A stretch of DNA of 64,000 nucleotides from Dichomitus squalens LYAD-421 SS1 (lineage: Eukaryota; Basidiomycota; Agaricomycetes; Polyporales; Polyporaceae), in the NCBI RefSeq assembly GCF_000275845.1, contig NW_006766938.1:1-64000 (forward strand), given 5' to 3'. The position numbers and the translations under genes were made by a program. Positions within the stretch are counted from its first letter, which is position 1, and the number at the start of each line of letters is the position of its first letter. The notes beneath the pieces were generated by a model, which saw only the letters and a program-made list of their open reading frames with translations, was not told the origin of the DNA and searched no databases. Shown in pieces: positions 1 to 11,434 of the stretch.

Positions 1-444
1 AGGTACGTCATGCCACCGCACGCCTCATCGTCCATCACGCTTCCTCACGAACCTTCCCCCTCCGTCGTCAGCCCGATCCACCAGAAGATCAAGGAGAAGA
101 TCGTGGCCTCGACCGAGCAAGACACGGTGCACATCTTCCGCACGCTGCACAACACGGCGCGCGTGTACAAGAACGCGGTCGCGCAGCAGGTCGTCGCGCT
201 CGAGCGCCGCCCGGGCGGCGCGAAGTTCGAGGACGTGCGCGAGCTCGTCTCGGGCCAGCGCGGGCGGCTCGTGTACGAGATCGGGGACGCCGACTACGGC
301 ATCTGGACCGCGGGGATCGTCATGGGCCTGATCAAGGACATCCCGACGTGCGAGGAGCTCCTGAAGCGGATCGAGCGCGAGACGGAGGAGGCCATCGAGG
401 GGCTTGCGAAGCTCCGGGTTCCTGAGGCGAAGGCGAAACTGTAG
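1..444 (+). CDS. Nitronate monooxygenase (2-nitropropane dioxygenase family), 3' end only
   Basis: This is the last exon of a gene that begins outside the window. An intron runs 3-71 (GTACGT to GTCAG) and the exon 72-444 ends in TAG. The visible part is about 123 residues. It carries the C-terminal pattern I know from fungal nitronate monooxygenases: a DT..I.RTL.NTAR.. stretch, ERRPGGAKFEDV, a G-D-x-D-x-G-I-W-x-A-G block, then IPTCEELL near the end. These FMN enzymes oxidise alkyl nitronates to carbonyl compounds and nitrite. The FMN-binding barrel core is upstream and cannot be checked. The open frame from the ATG at 10 lies inside the intron and is not the true start. Family assignment is from recalled motifs. 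Confidence 0.75.
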   Translation, partial: RYVMPPHASSSITLPHEPSPSVVSPIHQKIKEKIVASTEQDTVHIFRTLHNTARVYKNAVAQQVVALERRPGGAKFEDVRELVSGQRGRLVYEIGDADYGIWTAGIVMGLIKDIPTCEELLKRIERETEEAIEGLAKLRVPEAKAKL

Positions 445-1581
445 GGATCGGCGAATGACGTGATGTTGGTAGCTTCGGACAAACTCTTTGTGCTTCCTTG
501 ATACAGGCTAGAATAGGAACAGCCTTGCGTTGACTGTCTTGGAGTGGCTTGGCAGCCACGGGAACATAGTCAGCTATCGTGTGCACGAGAAGCTGGGTTC
601 TGCCATTGGAGATGGTGATGACATGTCTGCAACATGAGCGACTGTACTCTCCTGACTCTCGCTCTGTGACATATCTGCATCTTACGCTGATAAACGATGC
701 GCTGTAGGAGTCACTTTGGCCGAGTTTGCGCGTGTGCCACCGGCGGTATGCCACTTTGAACATCGTGACGCATTGCCAGATTCGTCGGACAATGGTCTGC
801 CTTTTTGCGCAGTGAGCACTCCGCCACAGGTCTGTGGTCTTGTCTCTCCGCCCGGGTGATACATTTGATGACGTTGCTTTGTGGACCGCGCGGAGTGGCT
901 CAAGACATGACAAGACGTACGGCCCCTTCGCCGTGGACATGTGGACCCGTCGCGGACGCTGCGATGCGTCCATCCTCCCGGAACCGCACTTCGAAGCAGA
1001 TCGACAGAATCAGCGAACAAAAGCGAATCGCAAGATCACACGAACGCAGATCTGTCCAAAGTGCGCATCAATTATCATCTCGACGAGACATGAGAGTATT
1101 CGTATGTGATACAGTACATGATGCAACATCCCCTTGCGGTGCGTCCACAGGGGAAATCTATCCCATCAGCAGTCAGCGATACAGTTCCACCGGCGCAGGC
1201 GGTTACAACCCGCGCGCGGCGTAGTGATACAGTATAAGGATACAGCCATATAACCCATGATGATGATGAATGACTAAAACAAACCACCGGGCATTCGTAT
1301 GAACAGAAGAAATAAAGACAGAAAAACGTTGTGCAGGGGAAAAGAAATGCGATGACAGCGCGGAGAGCAATCGATACAGCGTGTGGTATGTAGGGAGACA
1401 GTGGAGGGTATGCTGCGAGCGGAGCGTCCATGCTGGTCGTCTATCGGGCGTAGGACAGCGTCCGGCGTGAGCGTAAGGTCGTGACCGTCGTCCAAGCGGG
1501 AATCGAGAACCGTCAGTGATAGGAGGAGATGTGGGAGTAGTATGTGCATCGCGGTGAAGGGAGGTGAAGCATTCGTTACGT
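445..1581. other. Intergenic, no gene seen
   Basis: Only short overlapping frames occur on both strands, with no recognisable domain, splice-consistent exon chain or RNA gene. A short GATGATGAT run lies near 1258. It separates the 3' ends of a plus-strand and a minus-strand gene, so it is probably 3' UTR and terminator sequence. Confidence 0.5.
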
Positions 1582-2311
1582 TCACGCTGACATCTCCGAG
1601 CCCGACATGTCGGACGACGAAGAATCGCGGCGTTGCGGGAATGAAGAATTCGTGGGTGTCGCATAGGAGTTGGAGGGCGTCGAAGGGTTACGCGGGACGA
1701 AACGGTACGGGTGAACAGCCGCCCTCAGCCGGGCGCGGTTCTGAGGATCGCGAAGCTCGCGCGCGAGAGGCCCAACGACAAGGTACGCCTTGCCGCCCTT
1801 GTGCTGCTTGAGCTTCTCAGGAATAGGCCTGTTGTTCTCGTCAACGGCATCCGCGGGGAGGGGTAGGACGAGCATTGCATCTGCATCCTCGTACTTGTCC
1901 GAGAGAACGACACGGTATTTCTCCCCGGCGAGGTACGGATGGTGTCTGCGCACGGTGCGAGTGATGGATTGACGGCGGGCGGACCAGGCCTCAGTGGGCG
2001 AGGAGGCGCGCGAGGAAGAAGTACACGAGGAAGTCACAGAGGAGACGGAGGATTGGCGAGCGCGCGGCCAGCTCTGATTGAATTCGAGCGGGAGCGGCGG
2101 CTGTAAGTATACTGTTAAACGAGTGTCGTTTAGATGACGGAGGTGTGCATACCAGGAGGTCATTAGTATTAGTGTTCGTGAATTGCATGGCGGGAACGTT
2201 GACGTTTGTTCGGCGGAGGCGAATGTCGGGCAAGCAAAGCGAGCGCAACGGAGGAAGTGTGGGACGAGAAGCGTTGAGAGCGGGAGAAGAAATCTGAGCG
2301 GAGGAGGCCAT
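1582..2311 (-). CDS. Conserved-looking hypothetical protein, 225 aa, two exons
   Basis: Exons 2153-2311 and 1582-2100 on the minus strand join across a 52-nt intron (GTATGC..TTACAG), giving 225 residues. The N-terminal half is low-complexity, rich in Ser, Pro and Arg. The C-terminal half is compact. It has AWSARRQSITRTVRRHHPYL, then YRVVLSDKYEDADAMLVLPL, then a block rich in basic and polar residues ending VHPYRFVPR, then a Ser-rich tail. The ordered core between the splice site and the tail looks like real protein, with balanced composition and no internal stop. I do not recognise the family and see no signal peptide or membrane span. The start at 2311 is the first ATG of the frame that joins in phase. 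Alternative upstream ATGs exist in a longer frame (to 2452) but would add low-complexity sequence. Confidence 0.6.
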
Positions 2312-3069
2312 CTTTATTGTTCGGAGGGAATTGCTGTGAGGGGTTTGGGACCACGCGTTTGGGCGGACGGAGGGCGTCTGAGAGCAATGAAGATGGGATC
2401 TGACGGATTGATGATAGATGGGTAACAAGAGAAGGGTCCACCGGGGTACCAATAGGAAGGCTCTGCCTTATGATATATGAAGTCGGGTATAAGTAGTGTT
2501 GGGGCAGAGGAATGCAAGAAAGGAAAGTGCGAGGGAGGTCGGGACACGGAGGACTTTGGCCCGCTGTCCAAGGGCCTTTATAGTATGTAGCGCCTATGGT
2601 AGGATGGATACGCGGACATTGTCGTCCACGAGGGCAAGTCGATGAATGGGTCAATAAGCATAGCGTACAGTACGCGCTCCTCCCTTTGTCTTCACCTACA
2701 GAGTAAGATGAGGTCGCCTCCAGACGGACAATTGCAAGCACTCACACATTGTTTATCTGTGTTTGTCCTTCGCGTCACCTCGCTAAGAGTCCGCCCGCAT
2801 AGACAAAAGACATTGGGCAGGATCCTATTACGTCCTAAAGCACCTCCCAGAGCGCCGTGCGTGTGTGTGTTGTCTCTAGCAGTGCATGAGATGAGTCGTT
2901 TTCCTGGATATATTTTGCGAATGAGGTCAGGAAGGAATGAGCGCCGAACGCCAGACTCAGCCACCGCTCTTCCCACGATGGGCGTTTCCACTCCGTGCAC
3001 GTGGCATGCATGGGTTCGGCGCTTGTGGAAGAACGCTTTTGTCCTCTGCTGCTCTGTAGACGATCTGCT

Positions 3070-4114
3070 ATGGCGGATGAGACTCCAAAAATCCAGATTG
3101 TGCGTCCTTTATTGTCGTACTAATGCTGGTGGAACATGGTCTGAATTGGCTCGCTCAACGTGGTGCTTGGGAATTATCCAGCTGAAGGGTGCCGCCCCCG
3201 ATTTGTCTGCGGCAACATACCAGATTCATGACGAGTCCCATACTATAGGGAACGCGCTCAGGTGGATGCTAATGAAGAAGTACGTCTCGCATATTTTCAT
3301 GCATTGGGCATATGCATTGACATAGCGGGGCCAATTGTCCTTGCAGTCCGAAGGTGGAATTCTGCGGATACAGGTACGTACTCCTCTCTGCTTCCTTTTC
3401 TCCACCCTCCATTCCACCCCCATGCCAAGCCAATCCTTCTTCCAGAATCTCCCCGTCTCGCCTTTTTTGTTGGACTTGTTGCCTGCTTGCTTTTCAATGG
3501 TTCAGAGCGTGGGGGCTTCGATCCCGGCTTTTTGTGCGTGCCCGCCGAGGTTCTACAGGCGCGTCCTGTTATTGTCCGTCCCTGGCGCTGACATTTCATT
3601 ATCCCATTACGGCCTCCTCGCCTTTCTACTTTCACCCTCTTTCCCCGCCTATTCTTTACCATCCAACAACCCCTCGCCGACGGACACTGACTGAGTCATG
3701 ACAGTGTGCCCCATCCGTCCGAGAACCATATCAACATGCGTATCCAGATGTATGGTGAGTAATTTCCCTTCTCCCTTCACGATAGAAAGGCGCCGCTGTC
3801 ATCGCGCGCGGGACGACTTTAGTTGCTACCCGAAAGGCTGCTAGGCCAATCTCAGGCAAACTTCCAGCAGAGAGTCGTCCTGTCCATGTTCCTCAAGGAC
3901 TGCTTGATCCACCGTGTTTCGCATCTCATATATAAAGAGGTACTGACTGCGAGGCATAGATGGTTTGTCGTCATTAGCGGCCTTGCTGCAAGCGCTCAAG
4001 GACCTGGACGACCTCTGCGTGACTATCGACGACGCTTACACTTACAGCCTACGCAACGACAATTACGAGCGGTGGGATGAAAAGAGCTAAATGCAGCTCG
4101 GGACACGGTGTGAT
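3070..4114 (+). CDS. RPC19: DNA-directed RNA polymerases I and III subunit AC19
   Basis: Five exons (3070-3099, 3182-3279, 3347-3373, 3705-3754, 3960-4114) splice in phase to 119 residues, a usual length for AC19. The protein has the alpha-like dimerisation fold signature: AAPDLSAATYQIHDESHTIGN, then ALRWMLMKN, then PKVEFCGYS.PHPSE and a C-terminal YSLRNDNYERWDE. AC19 pairs with AC40 to form the alpha-like heterodimer that nucleates assembly of Pol I and Pol III in the nucleus. The third exon is only 27 nt, and introns 3 and 4 (331 and 205 nt) are far longer than the 50-70 nt usual here. Homology is clear. The exact ends of the two long introns rest on phase and the expected protein only. Confidence 0.88.
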
Positions 4115-4489
4115 ATTCGCTATGTATCTGCTTACTGTATCGTTATTGTTATAGACATGCTGCACCCATCGCATCCATGACTTGCTGCGCTTCTCTGTCT
4201 CATTTCTGATTAACGTTGTGACGCCCAGTGTCGAAGGTGCGGCGAATGTGCTCCACCAGTTCAAGCCTCCTTCTGCGCAAGGGACTGCTCTGGTTCAGTC
4301 CGTCACAGCGCTCGACTCGGCTTACGATCCTCCGTCCGTCATCCACCCCTCCCTCTTATGTTCCCCCAACACAATCAAACGGAGTATAGTTGCCGCCAGC
4401 ATTGTCAGTCGCTGATTCACAATTCGTGAGTCTAGCCGTATGTCCATATGAGACCGAGGACCCAAGGCCGCCAACGGGTGTGCAACTTC

Positions 4490-4990
4490 TAAGTTGAGCA
4501 GACGTATGTGCAGGACCTCCTATCATGCTCGGTTTGCCGAGCTCTCCATCCTGGTGCTTCTCGCGCATCAATACCACATCAACCTTGAACAGCAAGCAGC
4601 AGAGTCTTTCAGGGAGCTCTTGACAAACGACTTCGAGAGGTGGGATGCTCTGAGGTTCCCCCCTTCGTGCATGAACCCCGTCGACGTGATCCATGTGGCA
4701 AGGCGCATGAATGACATAAGCATGCTCCCTCTTGCGTTGCACGGTGGTGAGTGTTACGGAGACAACATTCTGAGTGACAGGGAACGGGACGATAGGTCGG
4801 TCTATGGGAACGCTAGAGATGGACAATCTCAAGCGTTGCCTCCAGTGTCGGGTGATTGTCGAGGCGGGCCGCCTCAATCCTTGGAGAGACACCCTCAACC
4901 GATCGTCTCTGTACATACAACGCCCAGCTATGGTCATCGAATCGGAAAAGGCACAGCGTCGCGGCCAGTTGTCGAACGAATGTTTTTGTG
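4490..4990 (+). pseudogene. Degenerate BTB/POZ-domain gene remnant
   Basis: A plus-strand frame around 4520-4740 encodes FAELSILVLLAHQYHINLEQ followed by LTNDFERWDAL and MNPVDVIHVARRMNDISMLP. This is the post-BTB helical segment of the same protein family as the BTB gene at 34.8-35.8 kb (compare LFALTRLGHKYQMD.., FTDDFEQWK, VVQLARLANNPGMLPVAL). A second piece in another frame (about 4816-4920: LKRCLQCRV..EAGRLNPWRD) corresponds to the later Cys-containing segment. The BTB core before 4490 is missing or unreadable and the pieces need frame changes. I call it a relic. Its 3' flank is shared with the second MFS copy's flank at 29.7 kb. Confidence 0.6.
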
Positions 4991-5935
4991 TGTTTCATCT
5001 TGATGAGGTCGAGGGTCATTGACCTGGCTATTGAGCGATACATGCTCGTCCGGTTATATTCTCCGGTTCGTCAGCCCATCTCACTTTAGTGACATTGATC
5101 CGGAGTAGACTCTTGACCCTGTCGTATACTCGTCCTTCTCATTCATGAACCCTCGTATCCGATCGGCATCCTCCTGATCCGCACAATTACTGAGGTTGCG
5201 AATCGAGCTTATAGGGTGAGTCGTACCAGATGCGTCACGCTCCATTAAGACAAGCGCTAGCGCGCCATGATGAAGTTGCGGCTACGTTTTGAACACTCCG
5301 TTGCAGCCCTCCATACTCTCCACAGACCCATCGCACGCATCAAGCACCTGATAACGTACAGTGTCTCTATTCCACCGGCGAAAGGGCCGAGGTGTTCCAT
5401 CGTATTGTCGTATCACTCATATGCACTTTCATCGCGGTGTCTCTAATCACGCAGGGCGAAAGGGGATGACATTGGGACGGCGCTGCGAACTGCGCAGGAT
5501 GATACATCCGATTTGCGTCGCTACCGCTCTCTCTCACGCGACCGGGAGGAGGCTGAGCTCAAGCCGGCGGAGTCGAAGAGACAACCCATAGAACTAGTGT
5601 AATGTAAGGAATGGAAGATCTACAATTGTAGAAGTGTGCGTATTAAAAAGGAAATACCAATGCTCGAAGCCTGGAAATTTTCAAGCATGCCGGTGAGGAA
5701 GGAGGCGAGGGGGGTCTAACTAATCGTGCCATAGCTTTTGAGCAGGCTGGTGAGGAAGGATGTAGTAAGAAAGCAACATCAGAAGCCAATAGACATAAGC
5801 AAATAGAGCAAAGAGCGACGCGCCGCCGGGGACGCGTTGAGCAAGAGAACAGCTTTGCACATCGCGGCGAAAACGCGTTGAGCGCACACGTGCTCCTCAC
5901 GCGGCTTAGACCCCACTCAACTACCATTGACTGAA

Positions 5936-7992
5936 TCAGTCGACCTTCACAGCGCCTTCGGTCTGCTTCTCCGAATCTCTGGAGTTCGTTGGCTCCTTCG
6001 TTTCGGTGTGGAGGCCGTACGTCTCGTCCACCTGCCCCTGCATCGGCACCTCCTTCATCAACCCAACCGAAAGTAGGCCCACACCGCTGATGCCGATCAT
6101 CGTCTGCCACACGACCTTCAAGCTCGCCGCGAACGCATCGCGCACCTGCGTCCGCAGCGGCTCCTCGAGGCCTCCAATGACGGGGATCGCTGCGTACGCG
6201 ATCTGCACGCCCGATGGGAACTGGGCATTGAACTGCGGCGGAAGCTTCTTTTCCAGCTGGTTCTGGAGAATCGCAGAGCCGATGGTGATGCCCCACGACT
6301 GCGCGAACGTGCGGGAAAACGCGAAGAACGCAAGCGCCGCTGCGTTTCGGGACAGGGGCAGGGGTGCCAGGACAGGAAACACCGAAGCGCCGAACTGTAT
6401 ACGCATAGTCAGTGTCCTGGAGGGAATCCAGGGGGGAGAAGCGTACCAGAAACCCGACCCCAGCAGAAGTGATGACCTGGTATCCTACCCATTTGCCCGT
6501 CGAGCTGTCCGCCTTCAGCGTTGATAGCAGGCCGAAACCGATCAATTGAGTACACCAGGCGGTCACGTTTGCCCACCGATACTTCTGAGTGATTTGGACG
6601 GATGTGCCAGCGGCGAAGGCGAAGGGACAAACGATGAGGGCCATAGGAAGCGTCTGGACGCTAGAGTGGATGGGAGACGCGCCCTTGCATGCTTGGAAGT
6701 AGACGGGGATGTAATCTACAGACGATCCGGAATCAGCATCAGCGTGTAAAGCAGAACCCGCGTGCCTACAGAATTGTGCTAGTGTCGTGATGCCGTGTAA
6801 GAACGTGCCGAGATACCTGGAAAGGAACTCAGCAATGTGAAGATGGAATCGACATTCGGCGGTACGTACCCAGACATAGACGTCCTGTTGCCGACAACGT
6901 CCCAGGGTATGCTGGCCTCCTTCGGCACGAGCCACTCGTAGACGAAGAACAGGCCGATGAATACGAAGCCAATGATGAGGGTAGCTAGCGTGTGCGCGTC
7001 GCTCCATGTGTACGCCACGCCTCCCCACGTCAGCCCAATGAGGGCAAGTGTCGTGCCGATAATTATGATCAGATTACCGCTGCATCAAAAACGATTAGCT
7101 AGTATATTTCAGGGGGGGACATGCGGGGCACGTACACGAAATCCAGACGCGCAAGCTTTTCACGCACAGAGCCCGAGGGTGTACGAACTCGGAGGAAGAA
7201 TAGTACGAAGAAGAATGCGACCCCGGTAAGTGGTAAATTGAGGTCTGCAGGTCGGTCAGCAAAGCACTTATCGGAAGGGTCAGACTCATGTCACTTACAA
7301 AAGATCCAACGCCAGGCGTTCGCCTTGGACAGAGCACCACCCTGACAACAGATAACCCAGTCAGCGAAGGTCGCACGCACCACTCGGTTGACTCACGATT
7401 GGGGGACCGACACCGGAAGCAAGTGCCCAGACACTCATGAAGATGCCCATAAACATTCCTCGCTCCGCTAGTGGTACGAGGTCGGATATAATGATGTCCG
7501 AAAGGTTGAGGATCCCTCCACTGCCTATCCCCTGTACCGCTGCACAACGACGCGTTAGGGTTTACTTTTCTATTGCGCAAAAGAAAACTCACTCCTCCCA
7601 GCGATGAGCATGTTCATATTTTGTGCCGCTCCTGAGATCGCGCTCCCGAGCAGGAAGAGGCCAACAGAGGCGAGCATGACTGGACGACGGCCGAAGGCAT
7701 CTGCCAAGCGGCCGGACAGGGGTAGAATGGCGGCACTTGCAAGACCATAGGCAGCTCCTACCCAGACGAACTTGTCTCCGCCTGCGAGGGAGTCGGTGAT
7801 GGTCGGGAGGGCGGTGGAGATTGCGCTGATATCAAGTGCACTGACGAACGTGCAAACGAGGATAGCAGTGAAGGAGAACCAGAATGCAGCGCCTTTGCGA
7901 AAGCCAGTGTTCTGTGATTGGGTGTTCGCAGTAGCTCCAGAACCGTTTGGTGTGCTGCTCAAAGGCGCTTCCGTTGGGGATGTGGTGGACAT
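5936..7992 (-). CDS. MFS drug:H+ antiporter, DHA2 type, copy 1
   Basis: Eight minus-strand exons (7593-7992, 7397-7539, 7299-7341, 7136-7244, 6870-7079, 6770-6816, 6447-6715, 5936-6394) join in phase to 559 residues, the usual size of 14-helix DHA2 carriers. MFS motif A is GRLADAFGRRP at about residues 94-104, after the second helix. Antiporter motif C is GVGPPIGG near 176-183. Many hydrophobic helices follow, and the cytoplasmic tail ends in a charged stretch. Such carriers expel drugs, mycotoxins or other small molecules across the plasma membrane in exchange for protons; the substrate cannot be read from sequence. All seven introns are 52-56 nt. A near copy lies at 30.3-32.3 kb with the same exon layout. 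The ATG at 7992 follows a duplicated promoter region. Confidence 0.88.
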
Positions 7993-8418
7993 GGAGAAGG
8001 GCCAAGGCTAGTGGACAACGAGGAAACGGATAGCAGGCCCAAGACGCAATGAACGACTGGCTCTCTGCTGGGTATAAAAGGAGAGCCATCCGTTCGGCTC
8101 GATGTGGGTCTGCTAAATCCACGGCGATGTACACCGCTAGACATTGCGCCGAGGGATTCCGGGTGGAGAGCGCGCGGGTGGAAAACCAAGGAACAGCATG
8201 TGGATTCCACTGGTTGAGAGTAACGTGGAATCCACAGGTTCTTCCGATGGAGCCTTGAAGCGAGACAACGCTGAACTGCAGAACCGAGTCCTGGAAGCGT
8301 AACGGGAAGAGCTGAGCCTTTCAATACCAGATGTATCTTCGGATTCGTGTTGGAGGATAACCCGGGAGCCATAAGCATGATAGGGAAGAGCAATAAAAAC
8401 CGCGATGCTCATAACACC

Positions 8419-8501
8419 GGCGCCTGTTGGGAATCGAACCCACGATAGTCAGATTCAATCGTGGACAAAATAGACAATATCTACCGCTTCACCACGACAC
8501 C
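8419..8501 (-). tRNA. tRNA-like locus, probably intron-containing or degenerate
   Basis: Read on the minus strand, about 83 nt begin GGTGTC and end GGCGCC, which can pair as an acceptor stem with two G-U pairs. An A-box match (TGGTGAAGCGG) and a strong B-box match (GGTTCGATTCC) are correctly ordered. The extra length over a normal tRNA would allow an intron of roughly 11 nt. Against a functional gene: the D stem does not pair well, the T stem has a mismatch, and there is one nucleotide too many between T loop and acceptor. No anticodon can be assigned with confidence. A perfect 7-bp stem (CCACGAT/ATCGTGG) competes with the cloverleaf. It is either an unusual tRNA or a pseudogene. Confidence 0.4.
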
Positions 8502-8559
8502 TTTCCCTCAAATTAAAAGATGCTGTATTGATGGACGGAGAATTTTATGCATCCCCCAC

Positions 8560-9429
8560 CGGCACCTCCGCAGCTGCTATGAGCCCTACCCACTGCACCT
8601 CCGTGGACGCTGCGAACTCATCCACTGGAGCCTCCGCGGACGCTGTTAGCCCTACCCACTGGCACCTCCACGCGGGCCAGCAGGAATCCGTCGGTAGGGC
8701 AACGCAGTGGATCCAACCTAGCGAACAGTGTGGGTTCTCGGTGGCGTTCCTCTGGCTCGTCTATGATGGCCTGTCAGTAGGTGATAAGTGGTCTCGACGT
8801 CTACTCAGAGGTGTTTTATATATGGAGGCGCAAAGCTGTCGCTGATTCCCCTCCAAACCTCTTCATTACTATGTACGGGTTCCAAGAAACCACACCAGAG
8901 CGCCGCCAGATTGCTGACAGCTCATGGTCGCAGGCAGAATTCTCGCAATATGAGAGTAGTAGTGCCTATTTGTGTAACAGTGCAAATCCTATCTTTGCCG
9001 GACTTGGAGTTCGCAGCTCGTTTCTATAGTGACATTCCTGTGAACACGACAAGTTGTTACGTAGAGGATGACTGTGATCAAGATATTGATACTCTAAATT
9101 GACAGAGCCATACGCTGGCATCCCGATATTGTCCCAGTAAAGGCACTGGGGAGGACAGCAGCACTTAACTGAGGGTAAAGCCCATGCAGTTTTTGGAATC
9201 GTCGTGTCGTTGGTTATATCGCAGTGGAAAACAAGAGGTTACACACCCATCAAGCAGTGAAAGACGGTGGAGCGAAGTGAGCCGTATAATAGAGGATGCG
9301 CGGGTTCGCAATGAAGTATCAAGTCTGCGTGCATGTTATGAGGCAATGGATTGATTGCATTCAGGACACTTTGGCAAAAGTCACGAGTGTTTGTATTCGA
9401 AGGGGGCGAAGGTCGTAGATGTATTTCCG
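8560..9429. other. Intergenic with short imperfect repeats
   Basis: Between about 8565 and 8690 the phrase GAGCCCTACCCACTG and related GCCTCCGCGGACGCTG units recur two or three times as imperfect tandem repeats. The rest holds only short frames, none convincing. Nothing resembling a gene was found up to the 3' end of the BTB gene at 9430. Confidence 0.45.
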
Positions 9430-10493
9430 TCAAAGAACGTTACACTGATTCCCATCCTTGTACAGACAAAACATTGCGGGAAGCGCACACCAAACCTTGC
9501 GACGCTCTACCTTGTCCCTCCGAATCAGCTCGTCTTTACATGCACCGCACAGGACAGGAGGAAGGGTCGGGGACACTGGAAGTGCAGCAGATGCCAAGTA
9601 TATGTCACACGAGTCAAGCATAACGGGAGAGCGGCTAGCCAACGATTCCTTCAGGCGATCACGCAGACGTTCCATTCCTTCTTTGCAGCCTCCCGGCCCC
9701 CGCAATTTACACGCCCACGCAACCAGGACGGCGAATATGCGGTCAAACATAGACCCATAATCCCTGGAAAGCGCACCATACCCGGCCACGGCGGCCTCGG
9801 CGTCCTCCCGCGACAGATACGCTGTCTTACCATCATGTCGCTTCCACCCGTCGAGACTCTTAGGCCTGAGGGTGGCACACAAGTAAAACGCGACCGGGAG
9901 CATGGAAGGCTCCTCGACGACTTTGGCCAAGAGGATAATCCCGATGGGGTTGGCGTCGTGGAGGGAGAAAGGAAGTACTCTCGGAACGCAATGGTTCTTC
10001 CATTGGACGAACTTGTCGGTGTAGTAGGCTTTCAGGAGGCGAATCGCCTGCTCGAGCACGTCTTCAAGAGTCGTGCCATGGCTTCGAGCTCACTGAATGT
10101 GTACTTGTTGATCGGGTAAGTAGACACTTGACAACGATGTCACTACTAATTGACACAAATGGGCACACGGAGCACTCACTGCCTGCGTTCCGTGGGTACG
10201 AGAGTCTGTAGCAAAGCCCGCAAGTCTTCGGGAGAGTCCGACAAATGGAGCGCGGGACAACCTTCAACCGTCGCGTCAACGTCAGGATCCGCGGCGGCAA
10301 ACATATCGCGGAAGACGCCAGACTGCCGGGATAGAAGGCCTTTGTACAAGCGGAACGCAGTCTGGCCTGCGGTGAGGACGATGTTACCGTCCTCGAGCCA
10401 GTACTCGGAGTCGCGTTTCGATGTTGGCTCTTGCGGTGAATTTGATGCGGCGTCGCCCGAGGGAGGTGATGAGGTATCAGCAGCTCGTGCCAT
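9430..10493 (-). pseudogene. BTB/POZ-domain gene with an apparent frameshift
   Basis: The 5' exon (10493 down to about 10190) encodes a BTB core: EYWLEDGNIVLTAGQTAFRL, GLLSRQSGVFRDMF, then LHLSDSPEDLRALLQTLVP. After an intron the frame YTFSELEAMARL appears near 10100. The expected continuation L-G-H-K-Y is absent. The next segment (EDVLEQAIRLLKAYYTDKFV..W) continues in another frame to the stop at 9430 and keeps the family's downstream pattern (LLAKVVEEPSMLPVAFYL, then Cys residues near the end). Roughly 14-17 nt seem to be deleted near 10080. BTB proteins of this kind may act as Cullin-3 adaptors or simple dimerisers. Because the reading frame breaks inside the conserved region I call it a pseudogene, though a mis-assigned splice site is possible. 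Confidence 0.5.
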
Positions 10494-10499
10494 GGTGCG

Positions 10500-11434
10500 C
10501 GGTGGATGTGGTTCTCTAGAAGGGTGTTACCGGAGTCTGTGCTGTTGCAATATGCTCTCAGCTCATACTATGCAGCGGCTGAGCCTTATCAGACGCGATA
10601 GGCGCGTCGTGCCAGAGAGCGCTTGATTATTAGTAGGGAGCCGGCGGGCGCTCTCGCCTACGTAGTTTTCTACAGGGACTCATGTTACGCCGTCCCACCG
10701 CCGCTCTCTCGCGCTCGCTCGACCTGGGTCCCTCGCAATCGCGTCCCATCAGCGAGGTTAGCCCGTCGACGAGACTAGGGTTTGAGCACTCATCGATCAA
10801 CATCCTCGGCATTTCGATCTCGTGTTCCCAACCCCTCCGTAACCGCCCGCACCCTGATCACGTTGGGCCCGTAGTCACACAAGGGGAGCATCTAGGTAAT
10901 AAGTACTTACCGGACAACATTGCTCGTTCATACTCAAGACACTGATCCACCCCGTCGTATCGTCAGACCTCTCACCTACGCTACCCGATCACGCGCTCCG
11001 GTCCTTCATCGAGTCCACCTGGTATGTTTGATTTCGCAAGATCCCATCTCACACATATATCAATGGCCCACCCATTGAAGCAGACTCAGAGTTCACGCCT
11101 GTCGATTCCCCTCGCTCTGCGCTCTCTACAGGACGCCCTCTGCCCTTGAGTGCACTTCAAGTCCCGAGTAGCGCCCAAAATTCACTCCGCGCCACATCTT
11201 ATTCACGTCCCCTCTACTTATACGTATCCGCTTCACCGTCTCCTCCGCCTCTATCGTCCCTGCCCTCGAGCCCACCTCTCGAGTCTGCCTCTGTCCGGCT
11301 CGCTCGCCGGGTCAATCTCACGATCCGGCGTATCCTCTACGAGGAAAAGGTGATTTCAGCTGTTCACCAGAGCTAGTAAGTGATCGGTCTTCGCCAGAGC
11401 CGTTAGGGCTGCACAGCTGAATTTTCAAGCAGAC
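10500..11434. other. Intergenic and probable 5' UTR of the next gene
   Basis: No convincing coding exon is seen. A CT-rich stretch (11190-11290) is followed by a plausible 5' UTR intron, 11374-11432 (GTAAGT to AAGCAG), directly before the ATG at 11435. The short frame 11146-11376 cannot join the next gene, since splicing would create a stop. Confidence 0.45.

Noticed and set aside
5643..7028. 461-codon minus-strand open frame over the MFS gene
   Set aside because: Only part of it follows the transporter's true frame; the rest reads introns and the wrong phase. The eight-exon model explains the region.
8070..8080. TATA box for MFS copy 1 (TATAAAAG)
   Set aside because: It is conserved in both copies but reads TATAAAAG on the plus strand, the wrong orientation for the minus-strand gene, so I did not list it as that gene's TATA box.
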